From the NCBI GenBank assembly GCA_914767715.1, contig OU612066.1:37794283-37858282 (forward strand): a DNA stretch of 64,000 bases, written 5' to 3'. Positions 1-11,964 of this stretch are shown here, piece after piece (position 1 is the stretch's first letter; every line of letters starts with the position of its first letter). The notes beneath the pieces were generated by a model. The model was not told the DNA's origin. It made no database searches and saw only the letters and a program-made list of their open reading frames with translations. The translations under genes and the position numbers were made by a program. The stretch comes from Membranipora membranacea (Eukaryota; Bryozoa; Gymnolaemata; Cheilostomatida; Membraniporidae).

Positions 1-383
1 CCATAATTTGTGGGTCCATGGAAATTGTAAAGAGCTCCTAATAATTTTTGATGGCGTTGCCAGGGATTAAGGTCCTTAGGCTTCTGCTATGCAGAAACCG
101 AATCAAACGTTTCTCGGCCATTCTTGTGACATACATTCCAGGTGATTGAACAGGAAACTGAGAATGTATTCATGGTTTTCAATTGTTGCCTGCACCTTTT
201 GATCCATTACCAGAACTTGTGACTATGTTTACTATTCGATGCCTAGCATCGCTCTAAGCTGAGAGTTATGTGTTGGTTGCGGTGCCTGGCAAACTTTGCC
301 TCTCGCATTGCAGTTTGGATTGATTGTATGTGTATGATCCGATACAACCTTGTCACGCTGACTTGCATATCTTATTTCCATAG

Positions 384-2658
384 CTTGTTGGAGCAGCAGC
401 TCTGGGTGTCGGAATCTGGGTAGCAGTTGATGGTACAATCTTCCTAAATCTTCTTGCTGAGATCCCAGACTCTGGAGTATATGGACGTCTCATCACAGAG
501 GCTGCCTACATCCTTATTGCTGCCGGTGGTTTCATCTTCCTCCTCGCCTTCTTTGGATGCTGTGGAGCGTGGAAAAAGAACAAATGTCTTCTAATGGTGG
601 TAAGAAAGCTACTGTGTTATCGCTGAAGACAACTACCTGTCGATGATGTAGTTGGGACTAATGATGTGAATATGCCTTCCATACTGTCCCGACCCTTTTG
701 ACAAACTGCAGCCATTGCTCAATCAACACAGTCAAACTCTCCTTTTATTAAATGGGTACTTTACAAATTTCAGTGGTTGTCTTCTCTCATTTTGTGGTAT
801 CATAACTCCTACAGATTCAGCTGATATGTTTAAAGTTTGAGTAGTTTTTCTAGCAAGATTATGTTTCTCACATTTTCAGTATGCTGTTATCATCGGCATA
901 TTAGTGTTACTGGAAATTGGAGCTGTGGTCGTAGCCTACTTCTTCTATGATGAGGTTGAAACTATCATTACAACTGGTCTGGCATTAGCACTCAATAGCA
1001 CTTATGACAGCAAATTTGTAGTACAGGCAGGGGATGCATCTACATACGATTACACCCCTGGAGGCCTCATCTCTAAGGGAATCGATGCCATCCAAGCTGA
1101 GGTGAGATGTTTTTTGTGATGTTTTGCAAAGAAAGCAATTTGTTGAGTGACTATCTTGTTCACGAGTGTATATGACCATCGCTCTAATCCATGACCTCAA
1201 ATTCAAATAATATTTCTTTGCTACAAATACAGAATGATTTTAATTCAACCTTTCTTGTTTTTCAGTTTTCGTGTTGCGGAGTGAACAACTACACTGATTA
1301 TTATAACGATGCTTACCCAGTCTCCTGCTGTGCCCCAGCTGCTGATGTCGTAATTAAGGATCTTGTTGACCAGCTATGGAGTGCAGACACCACAACCTAT
1401 GAATTGGCCAACTCTGACTGCCCCATTAATGTCACTCATGTTGAAGCAACTCCGGTTTGTTTTCAACGTCTCTATCCGTGTACTGTACAGCTACTTAGTT
1501 GTACTTGTCAGTGTGAGGTTTACTTGGGCCATCTTGTCACCTGCGACTGAATTGAAATTTTCCAAGGGTAGCAACACAATTTGACAGCAAAAAGACTATA
1601 CTGAAAGGCTGCACCAGTTAAAAAGAGTACCTGCTACCATGGTGAGATGAGATGTCGTTGTATCAGTCATTTTCATAGAATCAACTAATATCATTTGTTT
1701 TTTGCAGGGTTGTCTGAAGGCCATACAGGATTACGTTCTGGATAAGAGTATTATCTTTATGGCTATTGGTGGAGGAACTCTAGCAGTACAGGTAAGACTT
1801 CGTATCACTTGAATCTTTGTTGCCTTACTTTGATGGCCACCATGCTCGACAATCACGATACACCCTAAGCCCGGAGAATTCCTCGGCCCCTGATTGGTTA
1901 GAATTCTCATTAAGACTTGGCCAAATCTATTTCAAATAGTGTGTCAGAGCTAGCGAATCTGAAACATTTTGAAATCATACAATATCCAAACCAGAGGACA
2001 GCTTTTGCCCACTGATGCATCAGGGCAGAAGTAGTTGCTTTAAACAGGGTTCAATATCATTTGATCTCCAACAATTAATCTCACTCAAGTTGAAAAATAA
2101 CGACCTATTTCTAACCTCTAATGCACCAACATTTTGTCTGATCCTCACTCTATTTTGTGTGGTGTGGTGTAGTGTAGAAGAGTTCTGTGTCGTGCACTCT
2201 TTCACACTTGTTTCTGTTGTTCGCACATTCTCCATTTGGTGGAACGATGAATTTGTCTTGTAACAATTGAAAATAGAATTGTGTATTGTATATTGCCTGG
2301 CTTCCATGGCAGAGAGTAAAATGTGTGATGCAACTGCAGTATGCAAAATGCAATATTCAATATGCAATATACAGAGCTAATTAAAAAATAAAAACTCAAT
2401 GTTCATCGCTCAAAGCAAATAGCTAGATGAAAACTCAATCAAGCATGAAGGATCCTTGATTCTGATTACTGAATACAAAAACAGGTGGAGTAAGCCCACC
2501 GATTTTTTTCAACCCAAATTATTAACCTAGTTTAATGTCTATATTTTCAGTTTTTGTCTCGTCAGCTGCTGACAATTATAATTTTGTTTTTGCAGCTGCT
2601 GCTCATAACATTTTCTTGTTGTGTCTTCTGTGACATCAGAAAAGAGGAAAAAGCTTAA
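384..2658 (+). CDS. Tetraspanin, 5'-incomplete, exons with proximal terminal exon
   Basis: Four-pass membrane scaffold protein of the tetraspanin family. Exons read in phase: 384-599, 880-1101, 1266-1454, 1708-1791 and terminal exon 2596-2658; all junctions are GT-AG and phase 0, giving 257 codons here. The first exon (start Met and most of TM1) is upstream of the window. Seen in order: end of TM1 (GAAALGVGIWVAV), short loop, TM2 ending FFGCCGAW, TM3 (YAVIIGILVLLEIGAVVVAY), then a large extracellular loop with the diagnostic CCG (FSCCGVNNYTDYY), a PVSCC motif and a later GC before TM4. This six-cysteine pattern is the family signature. Exon 3 has a second in-frame acceptor at about 1230 that would add 12 residues; the 1266 acceptor gives the usual spacing before CCG. 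The last exon encodes the end of TM4 with a juxtamembrane CC (likely palmitoylated) and tail DIRKEEKA. Which tetraspanin subfamily this is cannot be told. Confidence 0.9.
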
Positions 2659-3109
2659 GAAGCTGAAGTTGATGAGTTAAAATTGATACCTTCTAATATT
2701 TTAACTGATCCTAAGATTTTGGTCCATCTCTATGGGATCCTCTTGTCTGCTATTTGAACTTTTGGTCAAACAATAATTATCTATTTCAGTAATCAAACAG
2801 AGACAAATCGCGTCTTTGATTTCTCTCATTTTTTTATTGCTTAATATTAATAACATAAATGTTTATTGGTAAAAGTTTTTGTTTTCATCTACCTGTTTGC
2901 ATGCTCATTCTCACATAACACGGTGTTGTGCGTGGATTTTGGACTTCGTAATTATTATTCTTTTCGTAATTGTTTGTATCACATCAACAATCTATCTATG
3001 ATATCTCAGCGCTCCTATTGAATCTTCCCACCCGTGCCTTTCCTACCTGCCTGCTGTGGGATCAATGTCTTTGTTGTAAGATTGGATTACAGATTTGTTA
3101 TCGTACACC

Positions 3110-3292
3110 GACAGTGGTATTATATAGATCAAGTTTGATAAATTATGCCTGCATTTGAATTCCCACCCCCCCCCCCCCCCCTCCCCCTTATCTACTGACA
3201 CGCTGAAGGCAAAAAAAGCGCGTCAGTAGAGGGGGGCAATTCCAATACTTGCAAAATGGATCAAACTTGATCTAGGTATAATATATGTCAGC
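3110..3292. repeat. Inverted-repeat element with poly-C loop
   Basis: Imperfect arms of about 80 bases face each other across a run of about 18 C. The arms share TAGATCAAGTTTGA (left) with TCAAACTTGATCTA (right), and CTACTGACACGC with GCGTCAGTAG next to the loop. The outer ends approach TACACCG and CGGTA, compatible with a TA target duplication, but this is not certain. It lies in the intron between tetraspanin terminal exons a and b. Confidence 0.6.
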
Positions 3293-3705
3293 GGTATGAA
3301 GAAACAATCAAAAATTCACTCCCTCAACAAAAATCATTGACCTCACACAAAACATTGGTCATCTTATCAAAAGTGAGTTAGTGGTGGAACTGTTTTGTGG
3401 AAACATTTAAAAAAACTTTGAGGATCCAACATTACGGGCAGGCAATTTTTCCTTCCAACAAGCAGCCTGCAGTATATTTATATTTTCCGCTCCGGATCTA
3501 GGTTTATCAAGCAGCTATCACAAAAACTGTTGGCTGCATGATAAGATCACTCTCAACAGCTATGCACCAATTTAATAAACCAGACATGATATTTTTTTAT
3601 TCATATATTTTTAAAATAAACACCAATCGATAATCTAGAACTACTCTTAGAGGAGCCAGCTTGTGAGACGAGTTTGTACCCACTGATATATAATCATATC
3701 GGGGC

Positions 3706-3765
3706 TCATACCCTGTCAGCTCATACCCAGTCAGCTCATACCCTGTCAGCTCATATCCAGTCAGC
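3706..3765. repeat. 15-bp tandem repeat, four copies
   Basis: Four head-to-tail copies of TCATACCC(T/A)GTCAGC, differing at one or two positions. They fall within an intron of the tetraspanin locus. The minus strand happens to be open across them (ELTGY repeated), but no gene is supported. Confidence 0.9.
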
Positions 3766-4024
3766 ACACACAACCTCACGCCAATCATTGATTATTTGAA
3801 CATTGTATCCAAAAGCTCTATCAGCTACCGCAAGAATTTGTTACATTCACAAAATATTGGTATAGTCAAGAGAAAGGTTGTTAATCTTTTTTTGTAATCT
3901 TTTTCAATTCGCTACGCTAACCTCACCTGGCTTGACAGTTTGGGAAACAAGGGGAAATATTGGCAAGACTCCTGTGCTGCAAATTATACAAGTTTGTCTA
4001 CGCTGCATGCTGTCTCATTTTCAG

Positions 4025-4090
4025 ATTCTTCTCATTGTCTTTGCTTGCTGTGTTGGGTGCCAAGCTGACAAAGAAAATGAAGTTGTCTAA
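4025..4090 (+). CDS. Tetraspanin alternative terminal exon b
   Basis: Second candidate last exon of the same tetraspanin. A TTTTCAG acceptor ends at 4024 and the exon reads in phase 0 from the TM4 exon at 1708-1791: ILLIVFACCVGC then ADKENEVV and a TAA stop. The first ten residues align with the proximal terminal exon (LLLITFSCCV), so the two look like duplicates that diverged in the tail. It does not read as a continuation of the proximal exon, which has its own stop. AATAAA motifs lie downstream, for example at 4681. Confidence 0.8.
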   Translation: MLLIVFACCVGCQADKENEVV

Positions 4091-4801
4091 AGACACCTTA
4101 ACTAACTGATCGCATAAATCTGAACGGTAAAATCTTCTTGTAACGCTGTTGTGACTATATGTGACTATATGGTGCAATGCTTTATCTTAGTCTAGTTGGC
4201 ATGTAGGCACTAGAGAGCTTAATTCATCAACTTTGATCAGTCAGGGTTCAGCGTACTTTGTCTGGTACTAACTCTGATTGGATCAATCAACATAATTATT
4301 GAGTTGCTTCCCCTTGAGTTCAGAGCAACTTTAGTGCAGGCAGAGCCACTCCGAATACAAGCTTATGTGAAATCACATAATATTTGTTGCGCTTATTCAT
4401 TTGGATTATTTTTTGAGTGTGAAACTAACAGGATAGCTAGTAACACCCATAATGCACCGCTGTGAAACCTGTGTAGCTTCATTCCATAGTAAACATAACT
4501 GTATAAGAAATAATAAACTTGGCCATGCAGCTCCACATACATACCATCCCGACAGCAGTACAACATGAATACATTAGTCATAAACGCTGCATGTTTTGTA
4601 TGCGGTGGGGAAAGTGACCAGCTAAAGGCAACACTAGAGAAAGATAGAAGTTATAGACACATACACCCAACTGTTATCACAATAAACAGAATATAGCAAA
4701 AACCTGTAGCGGGAATGTTAATAAATCCCTTGTTGTTGTTGTATCAATACCGATTGTACACTAATTTGGAAATATCATTCTTAACTCTTTCTTTTTTGTA
4801 G

Positions 4802-4870
4802 ATATTTTTGATAATCTTTGCTTGCTGTGTGGGACAGAAGGCTGGTAATGATGACGTAGAGAAAATGTGA
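4802..4870 (+). CDS. Tetraspanin alternative terminal exon c
   Basis: Third candidate last exon. A strong pyrimidine tract and TTTTTTGTAG acceptor end at 4801; phase-0 reading gives IFLIIFACCVGQKAGNDDVEKM and a TGA stop. It is closest to exon b (FACCVG core). An AATAAA poly(A) signal lies at 5083-5088, about 210 bases after the stop, which supports this as a genuine 3' end of the locus. The tail has a charged DDVEKM end, unlike the other two. Confidence 0.8.
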   Translation: MFLIIFACCVGQKAGNDDVEKM

Positions 4871-5099
4871 TCGTCACATCACCGTTACGATGACAATCCT
4901 GTCTACATCTACCCTTGCCCAGAATGCTCCGAACCGATTAGTTTTATTTTTCCGCGTACACATTACTCATCATATCTTGTACTATGTTGTCATAACGCAA
5001 TCGGTTGTTTTGATTACATTAGAGTTATCCATCTTGCTCAACGATATTCATAGTGAGGACCATCTAATCAACATGATTTTACAATAAACTCTTTACTGC

Positions 5100-6216
5100 A
5101 GTTTTCTTGAGGTTTATATTATTGATAAATTTTTCCCTGAAATCCAAATTATAGTTATGTTACTTTTTTTACACTTATCTTGCTGTCCCAGTAAGTATTA
5201 AGTACATTCCATTTGATAACTTCATGTGGGAAAGCTTTGAGAACTCCAGAACAGTATGGGCTCAAATCAATCTACAGCTATACTAAATTTTAAAATGACT
5301 GATGTAAAGTGCTAGCTGTCTGGCGATTGTGTAACGAGTACACTGTTTTGATACTGATACTGAAAGAAGAGATTGACTGGACTAGTATCCATAAAAACCT
5401 TGAATACTGTTTGGTATTTTAACTGTGTTTTATAAAAACAATTTTTAGCCCGTGGTGAACTGACCTTCCAATGCAACTAAACCTCCAATGAGAAACTCAT
5501 TATCAGATACCGTTTGTTAATTTATGTAATTTGTTTTCTAATAAAACTAATGCTAAACGCTAAACCAAGGAGAGTTTTGTTCTGAATTTGAGATAAAAGT
5601 CTTCTCCTTCTGTCAGGTGATGTGTGTCGGGTCAAATTACTGAATATTCATCATCGTCTTTATATTAATTATATATTATTCTCTAAATAGTACAATATGT
5701 TAATAATGGATTTATGTTATTGAAGTTATGACAACGAATCAATTCACCTCGAGCTTAGTTATTTTAAATTGCTTTATTATGTTGTTTATCTTAGTTTATT
5801 TTTCCACTGCATAGACAATGTAGTTTAGATATACAAAATCGATATGATATAATATTGCGAATATGAGCAGCAATCACAGCAATCAAGGGAGTTCATTGAT
5901 CACAGCAATAGTGTGGAACAGCAAAACTTTTAAAAGCAGGATTTTGTCATAAAACAATCAAATAATACTTCTAAAAACTGAATAATAAACTGTTTATGAA
6001 CACATCCGTCAAAGCTGAAAGCTGTATATTGATCTAGGCATACTGGGTAATGATGGCAGAAAAACTTAGATTAATTGGGAATTTACTCAAATCAAATGAG
6101 AGTTATCAAGCATAATAATTCTGCTAATGCTATGCTGAATTATATGTTGGTAGCGGAGCCTGCATGACAGCGTGTCTCACACATGGCTACAAGGTGGTCC
6201 GATGACGTGACGCCAC
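5100..6216. other. Intergenic stretch without a recognised gene
   Basis: AT-rich sequence between the 3' end of the plus-strand tetraspanin and the 3' end of the minus-strand CUB gene, which converge here. I see no exon-like ORF, RNA gene or repeat structure beyond scattered AATAAA signals (for example near 5539). Confidence 0.6.
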
Positions 6217-7709
6217 TTAGGCACAGGATGTCCTACCGGAACTTGTCAGGGCTACAAACAAAAAAACAATAAACTCAAGACCTCAATATTACAAGATCGC
6301 CTTCAGCACCATCATCATCATCATCATCATCATTATTGCTAAGAGATATAACTCTGCTACAGTATGACACTCTGGTATGGTTTCCTAAGCTAACAGACAA
6401 TTTGGTAACATCAATGAATTTCTGAGCTTTATCTACACAGCGTTAGCTGACCTGTATAGGCAGCGAGGAACCCTCTGTGGTGTACGCTGCCATCTGATCT
6501 GAATGTGATGTACATGTGTCTACCAGTGGAGTGGATCACTGGTACAGTACCCTGTCCACACCAGGCACTGTGCTTAGGGCTCGACGAGCTCGACCCGTCG
6601 TACACCTACACAAAGTACACAAAGTAAACTTAACCGTACTCTCATGTTGTCTACATATACTGCAATATGGTGATCAAATCTTTTTGTTTTGATTTAACAG
6701 CTAGACTTGAGGTGAGCAACAAGATTATATCAAACTTAATTCAATTATCACAAAAATTTGAAAGCTCTGGACTGCTGGAAGTCATGCATGAGCTATGAAA
6801 ATTTTAAAATTGATAGCCAGGGCAAGAGAAAAAATATTCAATGAATTGATACTATAAAAAAAACTGGAAATTAAAGAAATAATCTAAACTTACTGTGACA
6901 ACATCAAAACATGCGCCGAGCAGAGAAGACTCTAGCTCAATCTTGGGTACGAAGTCCAGTCTAATCTTAGTATAAGGATATGGGACAGCAATGCGCCATG
7001 TGCATGAGGAGTATGCTGGGTAGTCATCTGGGTAGTTCCTTGTGTAAATGATACCGGTAGGGGCTGTCAACGTACCCCCGCAACCAACGATAGCTCTCTT
7101 TTTACGATCACTCTAATAATAAATAAGATATAACTATACTATAATATATCAACATTAGTATTAATTGCATCACAAAGAATCAGAGCGATGAATAAATATA
7201 ATACCATAGGCTTATTAGTATTATTATTAAATCTATGTATAAAACTAATAAAATATTTAATAATTATAGAGGTATTAATACAACTAATAAAGGTTATTGA
7301 CTGTTTATGTCCTGTGTCATTTAAATCACTCAAATGTTCATATAAACTAAAACCTTTTTTTTCAATTCACCCCATTTTTTTATCAATGAAATTTATCCAA
7401 TATGTAATATGAAGAAAAACAGTCACTTAATTTACATGACGCTCGATGAAACTGAAAAACAAGAACAGAGTTTGGCGAAATTGCATAAATAAATTAGGAA
7501 AAATATGGATATAATTTGTTTTTCAATGCCTTTCCAATGTCTTTTAAGTTTAGGATAAAAAAGAAGAAACACACAGCAATATTACCCACCTCAGAAAGCT
7601 GGACTGTCGATACGTCAACTCCGTCCTTGTCCAAAGCAACTTTCTCTTCGGCATAGCAAAACATTGCCATACCCACAAATACCACAACGTATACCACAAG
7701 TCGAGACAT
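6217..7709 (-). CDS. Small secreted single-CUB-domain protein
   Basis: Four exons on the minus strand: 7709-7590 (40 codons, phase 0), 7112-6894 (73 codons), 6605-6452 and 6251-6217 with a TAA stop; about 177 residues in all. Exon 1 starts with a clear signal peptide (MSRLVVYVVVFVGMAMFCYA). Exon 2 opens with RKKR, a furin-type site, then VGCGGTLTAPTG and the CUB core: RNYPDDYPAYSSCTWRI, LDFVPKIELE and CFDVV. Exon 3 gives VYDGSSSSS, WCGQ and MYITFRSDGS, completing the four-cysteine CUB pattern. CUB domains mediate extracellular protein or carbohydrate binding; the partner is unknown. A pro-peptide released at RKKR is an inference. The last exon (about 11 codons) is the weakest part because it rests on splice sites and phase alone. 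Confidence 0.85.
6311..6333. repeat. (ATC)n microsatellite
   Basis: About seven ATC trinucleotides in a row within intron 3 of the CUB-domain gene. Confidence 0.9.
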
Positions 7710-7795
7710 GATCTCCGCTGAATGATTTTTTGTTGTAAAAAAATTTCAGAGTCAGTCACCCAAGTAAGTGTGATCAAGTCTGGAGTCAGCAGGCT

Positions 7796-7804
7796 GTTTA
7801 TATA
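7796..7804 (-). promoter_or_regulatory. Putative TATA box of the CUB-domain gene
   Basis: The minus strand reads TATATAAAC here, about 90 bases upstream of the start codon at 7709. The spacing fits a core promoter with a short 5' UTR. No other promoter element was recognised. Confidence 0.5.
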
Positions 7805-7809
7805 CTGAT

Positions 7810-10800
7810 CTCAGGGGGGATCACCTGCTGTATTAAATCTTTTTATACCCATATTTGGTACAACAGTCATACAAAAACACTTGATTGCATTTTGCTTTCA
7901 AGAACGGGCTTGTAGATATAGTCCAATCCAACCGGAGCGATGATCTCTAGAATTCACAGAACTCATGCTAAGAATCTGCAGGTGATGATAATTATTAAAT
8001 GTCTCGCAAAAAATTTCAAAAAAATGTTTTGCACCAGAAGTACTCGCTAAATGATACCAAAACGTGGGTCAATGATCCGTTTATGATTGATTGGAGGAAT
8101 TGAGACTTGATAGCCAGGATTCATAAAAGCCTCTTGAAGGGAACAGGATGTGTTTAAAGGCTAACCTCCGAACACTGATTGGTAGTGAGTGGTTCCCAGC
8201 TATGCATGCTAATGCTAAGTACCTAAATCTTTATTTTTTCCTGAAAGACAGCCAACAGGAAAAATCTGACTGTTGGATCCTGTTGGGAGCATACCATCCT
8301 AAGTGTATCTACTGTGGAAAACTCAATCTCATGAACATAAATAATATATTATATTGTTCATGGGAATGTCAAATGTACCGCAGTCATATGCACTGACAAG
8401 AACTGATTAGCTATTATGGTACAAAATATATTAATCGCGGGTGATTGCACTCAAACTACTTCAAATCTAACCAGGTCTTTTATGTCGGTATGCCACCACA
8501 GAGGGTCTCCCACCCTCTCCGCTGTCACCTCTTTCAGTTTGTTAGGACGTGAGGGTATACAAGAACACAGAAACTGGTATCTGAAAGCCGTGATCTTGTT
8601 GTAATTATCAGCTCTTGTCACCCAAACGAAACATTCAATAAAAAATGTCATTTAGGTTTTTGCAGTTATCTCCTAAGCGTTGACTATAAATTTTCACTAT
8701 TAGCCACTTAAGAATATTCAATTCAAGATATTTTAAATTTTAAACAAACCATGAGTGCAACACTAGATATCCAACAAACTTAAAATTATTAAGACCAACA
8801 ACAAGTGAGGAGAGAAGTCCTTGTTGAGCAATGGCACAGCCTTGTTCAACAAGTACCTTTTGGGAGTTTGGACAGGGCCAGTGTGCGATCTCACAGTTGG
8901 GCTGGCGGGGCGTCTCTGGTCGTGCGGTGGATAGCGGGTACGGTGGGCATTTTTTTGTCTGGGCTTTTCATGATGTTTGTGTGGTATTTTTGTAATTAGT
9001 TGGAGGGTTGGCCGCCACTCTAGTCACAGACTATCTGGCTGACCCATGCTTTTATTTACTTCCATTGAACATTTATTTCTCTTAATTTACAATGTTTCTT
9101 TATAGCAAAATACAGAAAAAAAAGTTGTGGCGTGCTGTCGGGTTGTTTTTAATCAGATCAGCGTGCTACCTCCTACTCAAACTATTCACTGTAGAAATTC
9201 TATTTTTGATGTGATGATAGAAAATTGGAATTATGTTGGTAATTGATTTTCTGGTTGTCAAAATTTGTTCCGAGAACATTTTTAATCAATATCTCAATGT
9301 TCATTTGCACTAATAAATCTTTCAGTATGTATAAATAACTTTTTACCTTGCTTTTGTCGTATTGCCTTTTTATATTTCTGTATTAATTCGAGTCATTACA
9401 ATTTAAATATACAATAAAATTTACATTAAATAAATATACAATAATTAACCCTACAATAAATATACATAACAAATAAACATGCTCCGGCCTTTGTAAAGCT
9501 CAGAACATAATTTTCTTTAGTAATCCTTCACTGCCTCATCTTATTTGCCCCGGTAGGATGTAACTTTGGATAACTACATGTATGAGAATTGAGTAAATCA
9601 AAATAACTTTTCTCTCATCAGTAAAAACATATTCCACTAAAGTAGTAGAAATAGGAAGAGAAGTTCACCTTTTCACACAGGCTAATATTTACATGTCCAA
9701 TTACTTCATATAAACTCCAATCTGAGCTAGCTAATACAAATGTTAGCTAGAGTTACGTCATCCCTAAGGGTGGGTTGCTCTCATTGGTCATAAATCTGGT
9801 AACCAATTAAATTTTTAGGTTTACAATCTGTTGCTGGTTTTAGCCATGAGTTATTTTCTGTCATTTATGCCTGATACATCCCTGAATTTGAGCCAGAGAA
9901 ATCAAGATATCGGGAGAATTTTCAATTTACTGCAGAACACAGCTTGTTTACCACTCAGAATAAGGGCAATAAAGTTTTAATGATTTTAATCAGAGACTGA
10001 TGATTTGACTGTCTGGCATAAGAAACACATAAACATGTTTAATCCCTCAAAATATCTTAATAAGTTTGACAATTAAATTTTCCCCATAATAATAACGCCC
10101 ATTAAAAATAAGGAAATTTTCATCTTCTTGTTTTGTGGAAAATCAAAATCAGCAAATGATTGTCTATTTTTGCCAAATTTACCTAAATTTACACAGCCAT
10201 AAATCCAAACAGTAATAAGCAAGGCCATTTTGTTGCCTCCCAGTGATCAAGAATGCTATTGAAATTTGGAAAAGGGAGTTTGAAACATTCCCCCATAATA
10301 ATTTTTTTATGAGTTTCTACAAAACATGAAGAATTTGTGCCAATTCCGACAGACAAAAAATTGGCAAGACCTGTTCAATACCAATAGCTTTAGCAAAGTT
10401 CCTGTAATGGGGGTTGCTCCCCTTTTTCAAGATACTTACTTTTATCCTATTCTTTTCTCGGTTAACATACTTTCTGATGCATTGATTTTCGTCGTGATAA
10501 GAGACAGAATTCCACACATCCCTCAAAATGATCAATAACATCAACTTTATTGTCTCAGTCTTTGACATTACCTTAAGCTGAGGAAGTGTCAGTAATAATC
10601 TTCAACACAGGTCTGAGGTTGAAACTTTAAGTTTGATGCGATATAAATTTTAATTTTAAAAGAAATTTATTGTAATTTTTGTATCCCAACTCTTATCTCT
10701 AATAATATACCTACTATAATGTTATAATACGACTTAAAATAGCACAACATATATAACAATGAATAATAATTATTTGTATTACATTGCTGGTCGTAGTTCC

Positions 10801-10850
10801 AAATTACTCATCAATTATTATAAATTATATAAGTCTAAGTCGTCATTGCG
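7810..10850. other. Gene-free stretch
   Basis: No exon chain or known domain could be recognised on either strand. There are scattered short ORFs (the longest about 82 codons at 8148-8396) without family motifs or credible splice context. A slightly GC-richer patch at 8800-9060 contains a small hairpin (CTTGTTGA / TCAACAAG at about 8819-8852). Nothing else stands out. Confidence 0.5.
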
Positions 10851-10854
10851 TAGA

Positions 10855-11160
10855 GGGTTACCCCTCTAGAGTACAGGTACAGGGACCCATGGTACTCAAG
10901 CCGCACCCAATACCCTTGTCCGCCGGAATTCCGGCTACTCTTTTTATCGAAGAGGCAGAGGGGGATCTTTTTACTGCATGTGGGGTGTGTAAGCACACAG
11001 TTGACCTCCGGTATTTTTAGTCCCGTTCGCAAGGACCTGGCTAGGATGAATAGTGCGCCAGCACCAAATCAGAAATGACTGCTGGCGCCTGGAATTGAAC
11101 CTGGACCTCACATATCACATGTCCGTACCCTTGACCATCAGACCACTCCTGACTCCTATG
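10855..11160 (-). repeat. tRNA-derived SINE
   Basis: On the minus strand the 5' head reads like a degenerate tRNA: an A-box-like TGGTCTGATGGTCAAGGG near 11140 and a B-box GGTTCAATTCC near 11095, about 45 bases apart. A non-tRNA body follows (TAGTCCCGTTCGCAAGGACC on plus, and an AGTAAAAAGATCCCCC motif on minus) out to about 10855. This is the classic Pol III SINE layout. It could instead be a fragment of a longer repeat; ends and target duplication are not clear. Confidence 0.6.
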
Positions 11161-11964
11161 ATTTATATATTAAATTACATTAGATACGGCTACCCGCTAA
11201 AGATACAGCTGGCTAGGTGAGAAATGATGTTACATTAGATCTTTTATCTGCAAGATCCCTATTATGATTGAAGTGGACTGGATAAATGTTGACATGTGGT
11301 GAGGATCTCCACAGTACAGTCTATGATACTGATACTGAGTCTTAGTCTGGCTCGGTGGGGAGTCTAGGTGTTGAGGTTCTGCTCTAATCTCGTACTTCAT
11401 AATCCTTGTGTACTAGAGTTGCTTACCTTCACCCAAGATCTCTAGCTGAATTTAGTATATGCGCTGAACTTTCTTGTTTTATTACAACTCCCATGCTCGA
11501 TGAATATCATTGATCAGTAGAAGAAATACTTCGGAGTAAGAAGTTGGAAAAGCTCAATGAAAATTAACGGATCTCAATGTAGGGAAAAAATGCCAATTAT
11601 TTGGAAAGAATAAAAAATATTGCAAATCATTCTTTTGATAAAGATCTCTGTACTCCACAAAAAGAAAGATTTGTTCATCTACATAACTATCTCCAGGAAA
11701 CTAACTCCGCCTAATAATAGCAGTCTGTCCGCCCTAGTAACCCCAGCTTGACTGAGATTTCATGGTTCAAGGAAAAGTGCCACTTTAAAACATTGACATA
11801 TAGGTTTCTGAGAAACTATTGAGCTAAAATGGGTAGTGCCCAGTTTTGGCTTCATTTAGTATGGCGAGGCTGGTAGCTCCTCTAAACTCCATCATCTAAA
11901 CAAACTAGTGAATTACTCTCAAATCATATTCTCTACAGACCCACCCCTCTTCATACTTCAGTAT

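Noticed and set aside
1231-1265. Upstream acceptor for tetraspanin exon 3
   Set aside because: It would keep frame and add 12 residues, but the nearer acceptor gives the normal spacing to the CCG motif; kept only as an alternative.
3706-3765. CRISPR-like array
   Set aside because: Head-to-tail repeats without spacers in animal DNA; a plain minisatellite.
8148-8396. 82-codon ORF with several cysteines
   Set aside because: No domain pattern, no splice or promoter context; length is compatible with chance in this composition.
11085-11151. Functional tRNA gene
   Set aside because: A and B boxes are present but degenerate, with no convincing acceptor stem; sits at the head of a longer SINE body.
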